Notes: a model not told the origin generated them from the sequence alone. Shown: positions 16,487-26,054, counted from the stretch's first letter. The stretch: 42,247 bases of DNA from Microbacteriaceae bacterium (GCA_007117135.1 SKHB01000005.1:1-42247); one strand, 5' to 3'. Numbers and translations: made by a program.

Positions 16487-16819
16487 CTAGATGCTGAAGC
16501 CGAGGGCGCGCATCATGGCGCGGCCGTCTTCAGTGATTTTCTCCTGACCCCACGGCGGCATCCACACCCAGTTGATCCGGAAGCGGTCTGCAACGCCATC
16601 AAGACATTTGGTGATTTCTTCTTCGATGATGTCCGTCAGTGGACAGCCGGCTGAGGTGAGAGTCATGCTGATGATGAGCGCATCTTCCTCATCGTCCCAG
16701 CTCAGATCATAAATGAGCCCCAGGTCAACAATGTTGACACCCAGTTCGGGGTCAATAACGTCCTTTAGAGCTTCCTGGACTTCATCAAACTTGCTATCAG
16801 TTAGTGCAATGGTTCCCAT
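16487..16819 (-). CDS. sufT: SufT-like DUF59/MIP18 metal-sulfur cluster assembly protein
   Basis: 110 aa. The DUF59 domain is clear: EVQEALKDVIDPELGVNIVDLGLIYDL, MTLTSAGCPLTDIIEEEI with the conserved Cys, and VWMPPWGQEKITEDGRAMM. Proteins of this group mature or deliver Fe-S clusters, and it closes the suf operon, 2 nt after sufC. The symbol is given by context; PaaD-like proteins share the fold. Confidence 0.88.
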   Translation of the reverse strand: MGTIALTDSKFDEVQEALKDVIDPELGVNIVDLGLIYDLSWDDEEDALIISMTLTSAGCPLTDIIEEEITKCLDGVADRFRINWVWMPPWGQEKITEDGRAMMRALGFSI

Positions 16820-16821
16820 CG

Positions 16822-17580
16822 TTAGCTCGCTTTCGCTCCGTAACGGTCGTATCCTTCAGCTTCCAAACGCTCGGCCAACTCAGGCCCGCCGCTCTCAACA
16901 ATTCGGCCGCCAACAATGACGTGAACAAAGTCTGGCCGGATGTAATTGAGAATGCGCGTGTAGTGGGTGATCAGGAGAGTGCCGAGGTTGGTATTCTCTT
17001 TGGCACGGTTCACGCCCTCAGCCACCACTTTCAACGCGTCAACGTCCAAACCGGAGTCAGTTTCATCCAACACCGCAAAGCGGGGTTTGAGAAGCTCCAG
17101 CTGCATGATTTCGTGGCGTTTCTTTTCCCCACCGGAGAAACCTTCGTTGACGTTTCTGTCCGCGAAACCCTGCTCCATTTTTAGCTGGTCCATTGCTCCG
17201 CGAAGGTCTTTGACCCACTCGCGAAGCGCCGGAGCCTTGCCGTCGATGGCAGTTTTGGCGGTTCGCAGGAAGTTGGTAACGGTAACTCCGGGCACTTCAA
17301 CCGGGTACTGCATGGCTAAAAACAGGCCTGCCCGGGCGCGTTCGTCAACTGCCATGTCTAAAACGTTGTCACCGTCTAAGGTAATGGTGCCCTCGGTGAC
17401 CTCATACCGGGGGTGACCGGCGATGGTGTAAGCGAGGGTGGATTTACCGGACCCATTGGGTCCCATGATGGCGTGAGTTTCCCCTTCGTTGATGGTGAGA
17501 TCAACGCCTTTGAGAATGTCGACCGGGCCCTGCTCGGTGTCGATGGTGACGTGAAGGTTACGAATTTCAAGAGTAGACAT
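16822..17580 (-). CDS. sufC: SufC, ATPase of the SUF Fe-S assembly complex
   Basis: 252 aa. SufC is the ABC-type ATPase of the SufBCD scaffold. Walker A GPNGSGKST is at residues 40-48, the signature is FSGGEKKRHEI, and the Walker B region LDETDSGLDVDALKVVAEGVN is the SufC form. The ATG at 17580 (MSTLEIRNLHV) matches the family start; an extension to 17721 would run into the Rieske gene. It lies 19 nt after the Rieske gene. Confidence 0.96.
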   Translation of the reverse strand: MSTLEIRNLHVTIDTEQGPVDILKGVDLTINEGETHAIMGPNGSGKSTLAYTIAGHPRYEVTEGTITLDGDNVLDMAVDERARAGLFLAMQYPVEVPGVTVTNFLRTAKTAIDGKAPALREWVKDLRGAMDQLKMEQGFADRNVNEGFSGGEKKRHEIMQLELLKPRFAVLDETDSGLDVDALKVVAEGVNRAKENTNLGTLLITHYTRILNYIRPDFVHVIVGGRIVESGGPELAERLEAEGYDRYGAKAS

Positions 17581-17599
17581 GGTGTGCTTTCTGTGAATC

Positions 17600-17929
17600 T
17601 TAAGAAATAGGAACAGTGACCTGGGGGTCCAAGTACACATCACCGTCGGTGATGGTGACCTGGTAGACGGGAACGGGTTCAAAGGCGGGGAAGTTTTGAG
17701 GTTTTCCAGTGGCGAGCTCAAACTTGGAACCGTGCGCCCAACATTCCAAGGTGTCGCCTTCGACGAAGCCTTCGCTCAATGAAATTTCGCCGTGAGTGCA
17801 AGTGTCGCCGATCGCGTGAACGGTGCCGTCAGAATTCTTGACCACGGCAATCGGAACGCCTTCAACGACGACCTTCACGGCTTGACCGGGTTTGATCTCG
17901 TCTTCCCCACAAATTTTTACCAGGGCCAT
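17600..17929 (-). CDS. Rieske-type [2Fe-2S] ferredoxin of the suf operon
   Basis: 109 aa. The cluster ligands C44 and H46 (CTHGEISLSEG) and C63 and H66 (CWAHG) give C-x-H-x16-C-x2-H. The fold matches the ferredoxin component of non-heme dioxygenases, but no oxygenase is nearby. Its ATG follows directly on the sufD stop (TAA-ATG). In this setting it may donate electrons for Fe-S assembly or be an early client; that is inference. Confidence 0.92.
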   Translation of the reverse strand: MALVKICGEDEIKPGQAVKVVVEGVPIAVVKNSDGTVHAIGDTCTHGEISLSEGFVEGDTLECWAHGSKFELATGKPQNFPAFEPVPVYQVTITDGDVYLDPQVTVPIS

Positions 17930-19108
17930 TTAGGCCTCCTCTTCTGTCGCCCGAAGTTTATTGATAACCCGGTCCATCAGGTGTTCACGGACAGTCTCGT
18001 CGGTGATTTTTTGTAAAACCTCAATGAGGAAGCCTTGCACGACCAGACGCCTGGCTTGAATCTCGGGAACACCCCGAGACATGAGGTAAAACAGGTGCAT
18101 GTCGTCGAAGCGACCGGTCGCACTAGCGTGACCAGCGCCCTGAATATCACCCGTCTGGATTTCGAGGTTCGGAATAGAATCAGCCCGTGTTCCATCCGAG
18201 AGAACCAGGTTACGGTTCTGCTCATAAGAGTCAGTCCCCACAGCATCCGGTCCGATCAGCACATCACCAATCCACACTGTCCGGGCGCCTTTACCGTGTA
18301 GCGCGCCTTTGTAGGTGACACGGGACACCGTGTTGGGCCCCACGTGGTGGGCGAAGACACGGTGTTCTAAATGTTGCGTCTCGTCGGCAAAATACACGCC
18401 GTACATCTCCCCCGTCGCGCCTTGCCCTTCAAGCCGGCACGACGGGTTGACGACAACCACATCACCGTCAATGCTCGCAACGGTGTGAACCAGCCTGGCG
18501 TCTTGGGCGACGGTGGCAAAGTGGGCAGCGTAGTGGATTGACCCTGCGTTCCACTCTTGGATGCTCACCATTTCGAGCGACGCCCCCCTGTCCACAATGA
18601 TTTCTACCGCTTCACCCAGAAGGGCGTCGCCTGCGGAGCTGAAAATGAGTGTGGTGTGACTTCCCTCCTCAGCGTGAATGATGGTGTGCGCAGCGCGAGC
18701 AGCTGAGCCCACCCCCAAGCGGTCCACCCGCAGGGTGGTGGGTGTGTCACCAGAGAGTGTCACCTGCAACACCTGATCGGTTTGTGACCAGGCGTTCGCG
18801 ACCAGCCGATCTTCGGGAAGCCCAGCGAGTCCGCGCTTGGCCGCCGTGGCGGCAACAAATTCGGCGCTTCCGCCGTCGCCGGTCACCACAATGTCGTAGG
18901 CGGACCCGTCCAGGTCGCCGTCGATGAGGGGGCGCAGCTTCTCCACCGGGCTGAGTTTCCAGTCCAATTCACGACCGGTGACTGGAGCGAAATCGCCCAC
19001 ATTGGTGGAGCGGGGACGCTCAGATCGGGTTTGGACGGGAACGAAAGCGCCCGCGTTTTTTTCTGGCGCCTCAGTGGTTGAACTGGCGCCGGGGGTGGTG
19101 GACGTCAT
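17930..19108 (-). CDS. sufD: SufD, scaffold protein of the SUF Fe-S assembly complex
   Basis: 392 aa. A right-handed beta-helix protein that pairs with SufB to form the Fe-S scaffold. Recognisable segments are GVYFADETQHLEHRVFAHHVGPNTVSRVTYKGAL, NRNLVLSDGTRADSIPNLEIQTGDIQGAGHASATGRFDDMHLFYLMSRG and the C-terminal RRLVVQGFLIEVLQKI. The ATG follows the sufB TAG without a gap. The first 45 residues are low in conservation and Ser/Thr/Pro rich. Confidence 0.95.
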   Translation of the reverse strand: MTSTTPGASSTTEAPEKNAGAFVPVQTRSERPRSTNVGDFAPVTGRELDWKLSPVEKLRPLIDGDLDGSAYDIVVTGDGGSAEFVAATAAKRGLAGLPEDRLVANAWSQTDQVLQVTLSGDTPTTLRVDRLGVGSAARAAHTIIHAEEGSHTTLIFSSAGDALLGEAVEIIVDRGASLEMVSIQEWNAGSIHYAAHFATVAQDARLVHTVASIDGDVVVVNPSCRLEGQGATGEMYGVYFADETQHLEHRVFAHHVGPNTVSRVTYKGALHGKGARTVWIGDVLIGPDAVGTDSYEQNRNLVLSDGTRADSIPNLEIQTGDIQGAGHASATGRFDDMHLFYLMSRGVPEIQARRLVVQGFLIEVLQKITDETVREHLMDRVINKLRATEEEA

Positions 19109-20527
19109 CTAGCCGACAGACCCTTCCATGTTCAGTTCAATGAGTTTGTTCAACTCGAGCGCATACTCCATGGGGAGTTCGCGTGCGATGGGTTCGATGA
19201 ACCCGCGAACAATCATCGCCATAGCTTCGTCTTCGGGCATCCCCCGCGACTGCAGATAAAACAGTTGTTCTTCGCTGACACGTGACACGGTTGCTTCGTG
19301 TCCTAGCTGGACGTCGTCAACACGTATGTCGATGGCCGGGTAGGTGTCGCTACGGGAAATGGTGTCGACCAGCAGAGCGTCGCACCGGACCGTATTTGCC
19401 GAGTGGTGGGCTTTTTCTTCAATGCGAACCTCACCGCGATATCCGGCTCGGCCACCACCGCGGGCCACCGACTTGGAAACGATAGATGACGTGGTGTTCG
19501 GAGCCATGTGCACCATCTTGGCTCCCGCATCCTGGTGCTGGCCGGGACCGGCAAAAGCAACCGACAAGGTTTCGCCCTTGGCTCCTTCGCCAACGAGGAA
19601 CACCGACGGGTATTTCATGGTCACTTTGGAGCCCAGGTTCCCGTCAATCCATTCCATGGTGGCACCTTCGTGAGCGATGGCACGCTTAGTCACCAGGTTG
19701 TACACGTTGGTGGACCAGTTTTGGATAGTGGTGTATCGAACGCGTGCGTTCTTTTTGACAATGATCTCGACGACGGCGGAGTGCAACGAGTCGGAGGAAT
19801 ACACCGGAGCGGTGCAGCCTTCAATGTAGTGAACGTAGCTGCCCTCGTCAGCAATGATCAGAGTCCGCTCAAACTGGCCCATGTTTTCGGTGTTGATACG
19901 GAAGTAGGCCTGCAGCGGAATTTCCACGTGAACACCCGGCGGGACATACACAAACGACCCGCCCGACCAGACGGCCGTGTTCAAAGCGGCAAACTTATTG
20001 TCCCCGGCAGGAATAACGGTGCCGAAATACTCTTTGAAAAATTCAGGATGCTCGCGAAGAGCCGTGTCGGTGTCGAGGAACAAAACGCCCTGCTCTTCGA
20101 GATCCTCACGAATCTGGTGGTACACCACTTCAGATTCGTATTGGGCGGCGACACCTGCGACGAGGCGTGAGCGCTCAGCTTCTGGAATGCCAAGCTTTTC
20201 ATAGGTGTTGCGAATGTCTTCGGGGAGGTCTTCCCAGGTTTGTGCTTGACGTTCCGTCGAGCGAACAAAATATTTGATGTTGTCGAAATCAATCCCCGAC
20301 AGGTCGGCACCCCACGCGGGCATCGGCTTGCGGTAAAAAACATCGAGAGATTTCAGGCGCATCTCACGCATCCAGGCAGGCTCGTCTTTCAGGTCAGAGA
20401 TTTCTTCCACAACCTGTTGCGACAAACCACGTTTAGCAATCGCTCCAGCGGTGTCGCTGTCGTGCCAACCAAATTCGTAGTTGCCCAATCCGTCGAGGTC
20501 GGGGCGGTCCAGGAGGATGTCTGACAT
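19109..20527 (-). CDS. sufB: SufB, scaffold protein of the SUF Fe-S assembly complex
   Basis: 472 aa, full length. The FeS scaffold subunit that binds SufC and SufD. Conserved blocks include [57 protein letters not shown] (with the conserved Cys), [33 protein letters not shown] and [12 protein letters not shown]. The ATG at 20527 has GGAAGG 9 nt upstream. It is the first gene of the operon sufB-sufD-Rieske-sufC-sufT. The usual SufR repressor, SufS and SufU genes are not in the window. Confidence 0.97.
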   Translation of the reverse strand: MSDILLDRPDLDGLGNYEFGWHDSDTAGAIAKRGLSQQVVEEISDLKDEPAWMREMRLKSLDVFYRKPMPAWGADLSGIDFDNIKYFVRSTERQAQTWEDLPEDIRNTYEKLGIPEAERSRLVAGVAAQYESEVVYHQIREDLEEQGVLFLDTDTALREHPEFFKEYFGTVIPAGDNKFAALNTAVWSGGSFVYVPPGVHVEIPLQAYFRINTENMGQFERTLIIADEGSYVHYIEGCTAPVYSSDSLHSAVVEIIVKKNARVRYTTIQNWSTNVYNLVTKRAIAHEGATMEWIDGNLGSKVTMKYPSVFLVGEGAKGETLSVAFAGPGQHQDAGAKMVHMAPNTTSSIVSKSVARGGGRAGYRGEVRIEEKAHHSANTVRCDALLVDTISRSDTYPAIDIRVDDVQLGHEATVSRVSEEQLFYLQSRGMPEDEAMAMIVRGFIEPIARELPMEYALELNKLIELNMEGSVG

Positions 20528-20604
20528 GGTGTTGACCTTCCAATCATGATTTCTCGGGATTCACCTGCGAGCTATCAGAAAGAGTTAGGGCGTCTCGCCT
20601 ACAC

Positions 20605-20615
20605 TCAACCTTGAT
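20605..20615 (+). repeat. Direct repeat copy 1, TCAACCTTGAT
   Basis: An 11-bp repeat with internal dyad TCAA-CC-TTGA. The second copy lies 56 bp downstream, start to start. Confidence 0.6.
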
Positions 20616-20622
20616 AGAACTG

Positions 20623-20635
20623 GGGCAATTTGCCC
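20623..20635. repeat. Palindrome GGGCAATTTGCCC
   Basis: Perfect 6-bp arms around a single T, between the two TCAACCTTGAT copies. The short spacer fits a protein-binding site better than an RNA hairpin. Confidence 0.55.
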
Positions 20636-20660
20636 GTCGAGGTGTGTGGCTCCCGTGCCA

Positions 20661-20671
20661 TCAACCTTGAT
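20661..20671 (+). repeat. Direct repeat copy 2, TCAACCTTGAT
   Basis: Identical to copy 1, here with 5-bp dyad arms (ATCAA-CC-TTGAT). It lies 39 bp before the ctaA start. Confidence 0.6.
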
Positions 20672-20709
20672 CTTATCGGCCCCAGTTGAGTTAGTGAAGG
20701 GTTTTAGGT

Positions 20710-21675
20710 GTGAAAACGCTGTGGACGTGGTTACCCACCACTGTGACGGGCCGTGTGAAGTTTTTTGCCTGGGCGTCGCTTGTCAGCCAAACACTAATTA
20801 TTGGTACCGGTGGCGCGGTGCGTCTGACCGGTTCAGGTCTCGGCTGCCCCACCTGGCCCCGATGCACTGAAGAATCTTTTGTCTCCACCCCGGAAATGGG
20901 TTTTCACGGCCTGATCGAGTTCGGTAACCGACTTCTCACCTTTTTGCTCATCATCATCGCCATAGGAATGTTTTTGATGGTGGTGCGTCAAAGAGCAACC
21001 CGCCCAGAACTTCTCCGCCTGGCCGTCATTTTGGGTCTGGGCATTCCCGCCCAGGCTGTTATCGGCGGAATTACGGTTCTGACCAATTTGAACCCGTATG
21101 TGGTGGGGCTTCACTATCTGCTTTCCGCCGTTCTGGTTGGGCTTGCCGCCTGGTTGCTCTACCGAGTGCGGGTAGGTCCGGCGTCGGGGATTCGCCAAGC
21201 TCCCCGCGGATACCGCGGGCTCATCGTTTCGGCTCTGGTCACCCTGGGTGTGTCGATCAACGTCGGTATTCTTGTGACCGGTTCTGGCCCGCACGCCGGT
21301 GACGGTGGTGCGGCGAGAAATAACCTCGACTCCGAGTTTCTTCAACATTTGCATTCCTGGCCGTCATATGTGACCGCTGGGCTGGTTCTGGCGGGAATGG
21401 TGTGGAGTTTAGCTGTGGGCGTTCCGGCTGTCACCCAGCGGGCTAAACGCGCCGTTGTGGGTGCTTTTGTTCTCACTGTCGCTCAGATTGGTGTCGGTTT
21501 GTATCAGGCTAGAAACGGTTTGCCAGAACTTTTCGTCGGCATCCACATGGTCCTTGCCGCCGTCCTCGTTGCAGTATTTGTCACCTGGCTTCTTGCCTCG
21601 TCGGCTGACCCGTTGACATCGGCCGATGATGGAGATAAAGAAAACAATCGAGAGCGCTCCCCCGCCGTCGCTTAA
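20710..21675 (+). CDS. ctaA: Heme A synthase
   Basis: 321 aa, an integral membrane protein with about eight hydrophobic segments. CtaA oxidises heme O to heme A for cytochrome aa3 oxidase. Diagnostic stretches are GTGGAVRLTGSGLGCPTWPRC near residues 32-52, the histidine-bearing helices (GFHGLIEFGNRLLTF, VGLHYLLSA, LQHLHSWPSY, GIHMVLAAV), and VTGSGPHAGDGGAARN. The two Cys of the first loop are present. The C-terminus is polar. The start is a GTG; the gene diverges from the suf operon. Confidence 0.94.
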   Translation: MKTLWTWLPTTVTGRVKFFAWASLVSQTLIIGTGGAVRLTGSGLGCPTWPRCTEESFVSTPEMGFHGLIEFGNRLLTFLLIIIAIGMFLMVVRQRATRPELLRLAVILGLGIPAQAVIGGITVLTNLNPYVVGLHYLLSAVLVGLAAWLLYRVRVGPASGIRQAPRGYRGLIVSALVTLGVSINVGILVTGSGPHAGDGGAARNNLDSEFLQHLHSWPSYVTAGLVLAGMVWSLAVGVPAVTQRAKRAVVGAFVLTVAQIGVGLYQARNGLPELFVGIHMVLAAVLVAVFVTWLLASSADPLTSADDGDKENNRERSPAVA

Positions 21676-21680
21676 CCGTC

Positions 21681-21697
21681 GGATCCGCTTCGGATCC
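21681..21697. terminator. Hairpin between convergent ctaA and ctaB
   Basis: A perfect 7-bp stem GGATCCG-CTT-CGGATCC lies 5 nt after the ctaA stop and 13 nt from the ctaB stop. It has no T-run on either side, so it may be a weak bidirectional terminator. Confidence 0.4.
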
Positions 21698-21710
21698 CGC
21701 CCGGTAACTG

Positions 21711-22664
21711 CTACCAGGGAAGAAGCGGGTCGACTCCCACCGCGATAAATAGCAGGGTGAGGTAGCTGATGCTGGAGTGGAATACGCGCATCGGTTTCGG
21801 GTCAACGGTTTCTTCTGTGATGACCCGGCCAAACAGTTTGTGTGACTCAACGAGGAACCACGCCCCAGCTCCCACCGCAACGACGGTGTACACGATACCC
21901 ATGGGGGCGACAGGTATGAGCATCAGCGACGCGGCGACTGTCGCCCAGGCGTAGAGAATGATTTGAACACCCACGATGGGCGCTGGCCGGACCACGGCAA
22001 GCATGGGAACGTTCACACCCGCATAGTCGTCTCGGTATTTCATCGACAGCGGCCAGTAGTGGGGCGGGGTCCACAAAAACACGACAAGGAACAAAATGAT
22101 GGGCTCCCAGGCGAGCGAACCGGTGACGGCCGCCCAGCCAATCAACACCGGAAAACACCCAGCGATCCCTCCCCAAATAATGTTCTGCTCGCTGCGCCGC
22201 TTGAGCCACATGGTGTAAACGAAAACGTAAAAAAGAATTGCGGCAAGGGACAGTACCGCGGCCAGCCAGTTCGTTGCCCACCACAGAAGCGCCACAGACC
22301 CCATGGCCAGTGCGGTGGCAAACACGAGGGCTTCCCGGGCGCTCACCTCACCCGTCACTAACGGGCGATTGTTGGTTCTGCCCATGTGGGCGTCAATGTC
22401 ACGGTCGATGACCATGTTGTATGCGTTGGCGCTTCCCGCACTCAGTGACCCACCGACCAGAGTCCACAGAACGAGCCACAGCGACGGGATGCCCCCGTGA
22501 GCGAGAATCATCACGGGAGCCGTGGTGACAAGCAAAAGTTCGATAACACGCGGTTTTGTCAATGCCACGTATGCCCGGGTTTTTCGCGACAGCACAGACC
22601 TTGTCGCGGGCGTGCCCGACGGGGCCTGTGAGCGGGCAGGCGAAGCGGACACGTCGGAGATCAT
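21711..22664 (-). CDS. ctaB: Protoheme IX farnesyltransferase (heme O synthase)
   Basis: 317 aa, UbiA-type membrane prenyltransferase that converts protoheme to heme O, the substrate of CtaA. The first aspartate motif is [22 protein letters not shown], followed by the conserved [26 protein letters not shown]. About nine hydrophobic helices are visible. The ATG at 22664 is preceded by TAGAAT 7 nt upstream, a leaderless arrangement, which decides against the longer start at 22685. Confidence 0.94.
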   Translation of the reverse strand: MISDVSASPARSQAPSGTPATRSVLSRKTRAYVALTKPRVIELLLVTTAPVMILAHGGIPSLWLVLWTLVGGSLSAGSANAYNMVIDRDIDAHMGRTNNRPLVTGEVSAREALVFATALAMGSVALLWWATNWLAAVLSLAAILFYVFVYTMWLKRRSEQNIIWGGIAGCFPVLIGWAAVTGSLAWEPIILFLVVFLWTPPHYWPLSMKYRDDYAGVNVPMLAVVRPAPIVGVQIILYAWATVAASLMLIPVAPMGIVYTVVAVGAGAWFLVESHKLFGRVITEETVDPKPMRVFHSSISYLTLLFIAVGVDPLLPW

Positions 22665-22671
22665 CGCGCTT

Positions 22672-22677
22672 ATTCTA
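22672..22677 (-). promoter_or_regulatory. Putative -10 box of ctaB (leaderless)
   Basis: TAGAAT on the minus strand, then 7 nt (AAGCGCG), then ATG. Strong -10 match; no Shine-Dalgarno. Confidence 0.55.
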
Positions 22678-22739
22678 AAGGGCAATTTTTTGCTGTCCCT
22701 GGGAGCGCCAGGGCATCAAGAGCACCCCACCTGCACAGA

Positions 22740-22745
22740 TATACT
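22740..22745 (+). promoter_or_regulatory. Putative -10 box of the tkt operon
   Basis: TATACT matches the -10 consensus in five of six bases. The predicted start near 22752 would give a leader of about 97 nt before the tkt ATG at 22849. The -35 is poor. The leader has small GC-rich dyads (for example around GTGTCGCACAC) but no recognisable riboswitch. Confidence 0.4.
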
Positions 22746-22848
22746 GGCGATGCTCCTCGACGCTGTGTCGCACACTGTGTTGCAGGGGGTCGCCGTAGAG
22801 GCCCCGCGGGTAAACCTTCGCCACTTAGCTGATTGGATTGTTTTTTCG

Positions 22849-24936
22849 ATGACCCCCATCTTCTCCGCCGAAGACCGACGTGCTGTTGATACTGCCCGAC
22901 TTTTAGCCGCCGACGCGGTCGAGAAGGTAGGGAACGGTCACCCGGGCACAGCCATGAGCCTTGCCCCTATCGCCTATCTGCTGTATCAGAAAGTCATGCG
23001 CCACGACCCGGCAGATCCCACCTGGGTGGGTCGCGATCGTTTTATTCTCTCCGCCGGCCACTCTTCTCTCACCCAGTATGTGCAGCTGTACTTGGGGGGT
23101 TTCGGGTTAGAGCTTGATGACCTAAAAGCCCTTCGGACGTGGGATTCGCTCACCCCCGGTCACCCCGAATACGGCCATACCAAGGGTGTGGAGATCACGA
23201 CCGGGCCTCTCGGGCAAGGCCTCGCCTCAGCGACGGGATTTGCCTACGCGCAGCGGTTCGAACGTGGACTTTTTGACCCTCACACGGCACCTGGACACTC
23301 GCCCTTTGACCACTTCACGTACGTCATTGCCTCCGATGGTGACATTCAAGAGGGTGTGACCAGTGAAGCGGCTTCTCTCGCCGGTCACCAAAAACTGGGT
23401 TCCCTGATTGTTCTCTACGACGCAAACCAGATTTCCATCGAAGACGACACCAACATTGCTTTCACCGAAGACGTCGCGGCGCGTTACCGCGCCTACGGTT
23501 GGCAGGTTCTCGAAGTTGATTTCGGGCCCGAAGACGCATACACCGAAGATGTTGACGCTGTTTTTGAAGCAATCCAAGCCGGGCAGGCGGAGACCTCCAA
23601 ACCCACGTTGATTATTGTCAAAACCGTCATCGGCTGGCCCGCACCAGACAAGCGCAACACGGGCAAAATCCACGGGGCGGCGATTGGCGCGGACGAGATT
23701 GCCCGCACAAAAGACATTCTTGATTTTCCCCGCGATGAGCACTTCTTTGTCGAAGATCACATCATCGAACACACCAGAAGCCTCGGTCACCGCGCGACCC
23801 AGGCGAGAAAAGCGTGGCAGGAAGGTTTCGATTCCTGGGCGCTGCAAAACGCAGAAAAGAAAGCACTCTTTGACCGCATTCAGTCGGGTGAACTCCCCGA
23901 TCTTGCCCAGGTGTTACCCGACTTTGAGCCGGGTTCGAGCGTTGCGACCAGGCAAGCGTCGGGTAAAGCCATCAACGCTATTGCGACGGTGATGCCGGAG
24001 CTGTGGGGTGGCTCGGCGGATTTGGCCGAATCGAATCTCACCACCATCACTGGAGCGAAGTCGTTTGCCCCAGTGGAGCATTCCACAGCCCACTGGTCTG
24101 CTGATCCGCACGGCCGGGTGTTGCACTTCGGTATTCGTGAACACGCGATGGCGTCAATTTTGAACGGGATAGCCCTTCACGGAAATACTCGCGCGTTTGG
24201 GGGAACGTTCCTCATTTTCTCCGATTACATGCGTCCGGCCGTTCGGCTGGCCGCGCTGATGGGCGTGCCCACCATTTACGTGTGGACACACGACTCGGTT
24301 GCTCTCGGTGAAGACGGCCCCACCCATCAGCCGATTGAACAGTTGGCTAGTCTTCGTGCCATTCCTGGCCTGTCGATGATTCGGCCTTCGGATGCCACCG
24401 AAACGGCCTGGGCGTGGAAGGCGATGTTGGAGCGGACAGACGGCCCTCAGGGTATCGCTTTGACCCGCCAGGGTGTTCCCGTTTTGGAGCGTGGGGATGG
24501 CCAGGCAACAGCCGATACGATCGCCCACGCTTCGAATGTGGTCTTCGGCGGCTACGTGTTGCAGGAGTCATCGACCGATTCACCCCAGCTGATTCTCATC
24601 GCCACGGGCTCGGAAGTGTCCGTCGCACTGGAAGCGAAAGCTGCCTTGGAAGCGAAAGGTGTGGGGACGCGAGTGGTGGCGATGCCCTGTGTTGAGTGGT
24701 TTGATGCTCAAGACCAGGCCTACCGAGACACAGTGCTCCCGCCTGCCGTCACCGCGCGCGTCAGCGTCGAGGCCGGCATTTCTCTCGGCTGGCACCGGTT
24801 TGTTGGTGACCGCGGAGAGTCCGTGTCCATTGAACACTTCGGCGCCTCCGCCGACTACAAAACCCTGTTTGACAAATTTGGAATCACGCCGGATGCCGTT
24901 GTTGCAGCAGCCGACCGTGTTCTCGCCCGCAGCTAA
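22849..24936 (+). CDS. tkt: Transketolase
   Basis: 695 aa. A thiamine diphosphate enzyme that moves two-carbon units between ketoses and aldoses in the non-oxidative pentose phosphate pathway. [16 protein letters not shown] (H31), the [15 protein letters not shown] block, [19 protein letters not shown] with NQISIEDDT (cofactor binding), and the second-domain [11 protein letters not shown]-like stretch plus [14 protein letters not shown] are all present. I chose ATG 22849 because it gives the normal length and N-terminus; longer starts would overlap ctaB. The Shine-Dalgarno is weak. First gene of tkt-tal-pgi-zwf-opcA-pgl. Confidence 0.96.
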   Translation: MTPIFSAEDRRAVDTARLLAADAVEKVGNGHPGTAMSLAPIAYLLYQKVMRHDPADPTWVGRDRFILSAGHSSLTQYVQLYLGGFGLELDDLKALRTWDSLTPGHPEYGHTKGVEITTGPLGQGLASATGFAYAQRFERGLFDPHTAPGHSPFDHFTYVIASDGDIQEGVTSEAASLAGHQKLGSLIVLYDANQISIEDDTNIAFTEDVAARYRAYGWQVLEVDFGPEDAYTEDVDAVFEAIQAGQAETSKPTLIIVKTVIGWPAPDKRNTGKIHGAAIGADEIARTKDILDFPRDEHFFVEDHIIEHTRSLGHRATQARKAWQEGFDSWALQNAEKKALFDRIQSGELPDLAQVLPDFEPGSSVATRQASGKAINAIATVMPELWGGSADLAESNLTTITGAKSFAPVEHSTAHWSADPHGRVLHFGIREHAMASILNGIALHGNTRAFGGTFLIFSDYMRPAVRLAALMGVPTIYVWTHDSVALGEDGPTHQPIEQLASLRAIPGLSMIRPSDATETAWAWKAMLERTDGPQGIALTRQGVPVLERGDGQATADTIAHASNVVFGGYVLQESSTDSPQLILIATGSEVSVALEAKAALEAKGVGTRVVAMPCVEWFDAQDQAYRDTVLPPAVTARVSVEAGISLGWHRFVGDRGESVSIEHFGASADYKTLFDKFGITPDAVVAAADRVLARS

Positions 24937-24947
24937 GGAGCTAGCAC

Positions 24948-26054
24948 ATGTCCCCCACAAAAGAACTGTCTGATTTGGGTGTGAGCATCTGGTTGGACGA
25001 CTTGTCCCGCCAACGCCTCACCTCCGGAAACCTGGCCAGCCTCATGGCGAGCCACCACGTTGTTGGGGTGACCACAAACCCCACCATTTTCGCCGCTGCC
25101 CTGTCCGATGGCGACAGCTACCGCAACCAGATCGCAGAGTTGGCTGCTCGTGGTGTGGGCGCAGAGGAAGCTGTCGTCGACATCACTTCAGACGACGTCC
25201 GAGACGGGTGCGACCTCTTCACAGACGTTTTTAACGCCACCAAGGGTGTTGACGGTCGAGTCTCCATTGAGGTCTCTCCCCTTCTCGCCCATGACACGAA
25301 CGGCACGATTGCGCAGGCGAAAGACTTGTATGCACGAGTGAACCGACCCAACGTGTATATCAAGATTCCTGCCACCAAAGCGGGACTTCCTGCCATCACT
25401 GAAGTATTAGCTTCTGGCATCAGTGTCAACGTGACCCTGATCTTCAGTATCGAGCGTTACCTCGAGGTGATGGAGGCCTTCCTGGCCGGCGTTGAGCAGG
25501 CTCAGCAACGCGGCCACGACATTTCAACTATCCATTCGGTGGCGTCATTCTTTGTGTCACGGGTTGACACGGCTGTTGATGCCCTGCTTGACAGCGTTGG
25601 CTCAAGTGAGGCGCAAGCACTCCGCTCTCAGGCCGCCATCGCGAACGCTCGTTTGGCCTACAAAGAATGGCAGCGAGTGTTCGGCACGGACAGAGCGCAC
25701 ACCCTCGTTGCCGGTGGCATGAATGTTCAGCGACCGCTGTGGGCGTCGACCGGAGTGAAAGACCCCGCCCTTCCCCCCGCCTTGTATGTCACCGAGCTGG
25801 CGGCCGCCGACACGGTCAACACCATGCCGGAGGCCACCCTTTTTGCCACCGCTGACCAAGCTGAGGTCGTCGGAGATCGCGTGACCGGGATGTTTGATGA
25901 CGCCGAATCGGTGATGGCCAGCATTGGCGCACTGGGCATTTCAATGGCCGACGTGACGCAACAACTAGAAGACGAGGGGGTGGAAAAGTTTATTGCGAGC
26001 TGGCACGACCTGTTAGGGACGGTGTCGGATGCTTTAGACGCCGCCGCCCAATGA
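24948..26054 (+). CDS. tal: Transaldolase
   Basis: 368 aa, the longer actinobacterial form. Transfers a dihydroxyacetone unit between sugar phosphates. [16 protein letters not shown] is the N-terminal signature, and the Schiff-base lysine is K139 in [36 protein letters not shown] follows. AAGGAG lies 7 nt before the ATG. Its stop overlaps the pgi start (ATGA). Confidence 0.96.
   Translation: MSPTKELSDLGVSIWLDDLSRQRLTSGNLASLMASHHVVGVTTNPTIFAAALSDGDSYRNQIAELAARGVGAEEAVVDITSDDVRDGCDLFTDVFNATKGVDGRVSIEVSPLLAHDTNGTIAQAKDLYARVNRPNVYIKIPATKAGLPAITEVLASGISVNVTLIFSIERYLEVMEAFLAGVEQAQQRGHDISTIHSVASFFVSRVDTAVDALLDSVGSSEAQALRSQAAIANARLAYKEWQRVFGTDRAHTLVAGGMNVQRPLWASTGVKDPALPPALYVTELAAADTVNTMPEATLFATADQAEVVGDRVTGMFDDAESVMASIGALGISMADVTQQLEDEGVEKFIASWHDLLGTVSDALDAAAQ

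Larger units (their letters stand above)
20528..20709. promoter_or_regulatory. Divergent regulatory region between sufB and ctaA, rich in repeats
   Basis: 182 nt with promoters expected for both directions. It contains TCAACCTTGAT twice (20605-20615 and 20661-20671), each carrying a TCAA-CC-TTGA dyad. It also has a palindrome GGGCAA-T-TTGCCC (20623-20635) and a 9-bp inverted repeat AACTGGGGC/GCCCCAGTT (20618-20626 and 20679-20687). I could not place convincing -10/-35 pairs. The ctaA GTG has AAGGG about 8 nt upstream. The layout suggests operators for one or two regulators of Fe-S or heme genes; the regulator is unknown. Confidence 0.5.

Noticed and set aside
19508-20170. A 220-codon plus-strand frame inside sufB
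   Set aside because: It is fully antisense to sufB with no family signature; GC-biased third positions keep it open.
20584-20601. An IdeR/DtxR iron box (TTAGGGCGTCTCGCCTA) upstream of sufB
   Set aside because: The half-sites resemble TTAGG and CCTAA, but the spacing is off by one and the centre does not match the 19-bp consensus.
22522-22848. An N-terminal extension of transketolase by 109 residues
   Set aside because: It would overlap the 5' part of ctaB on the other strand, has no transketolase similarity, and the ATG at 22849 gives the normal length.
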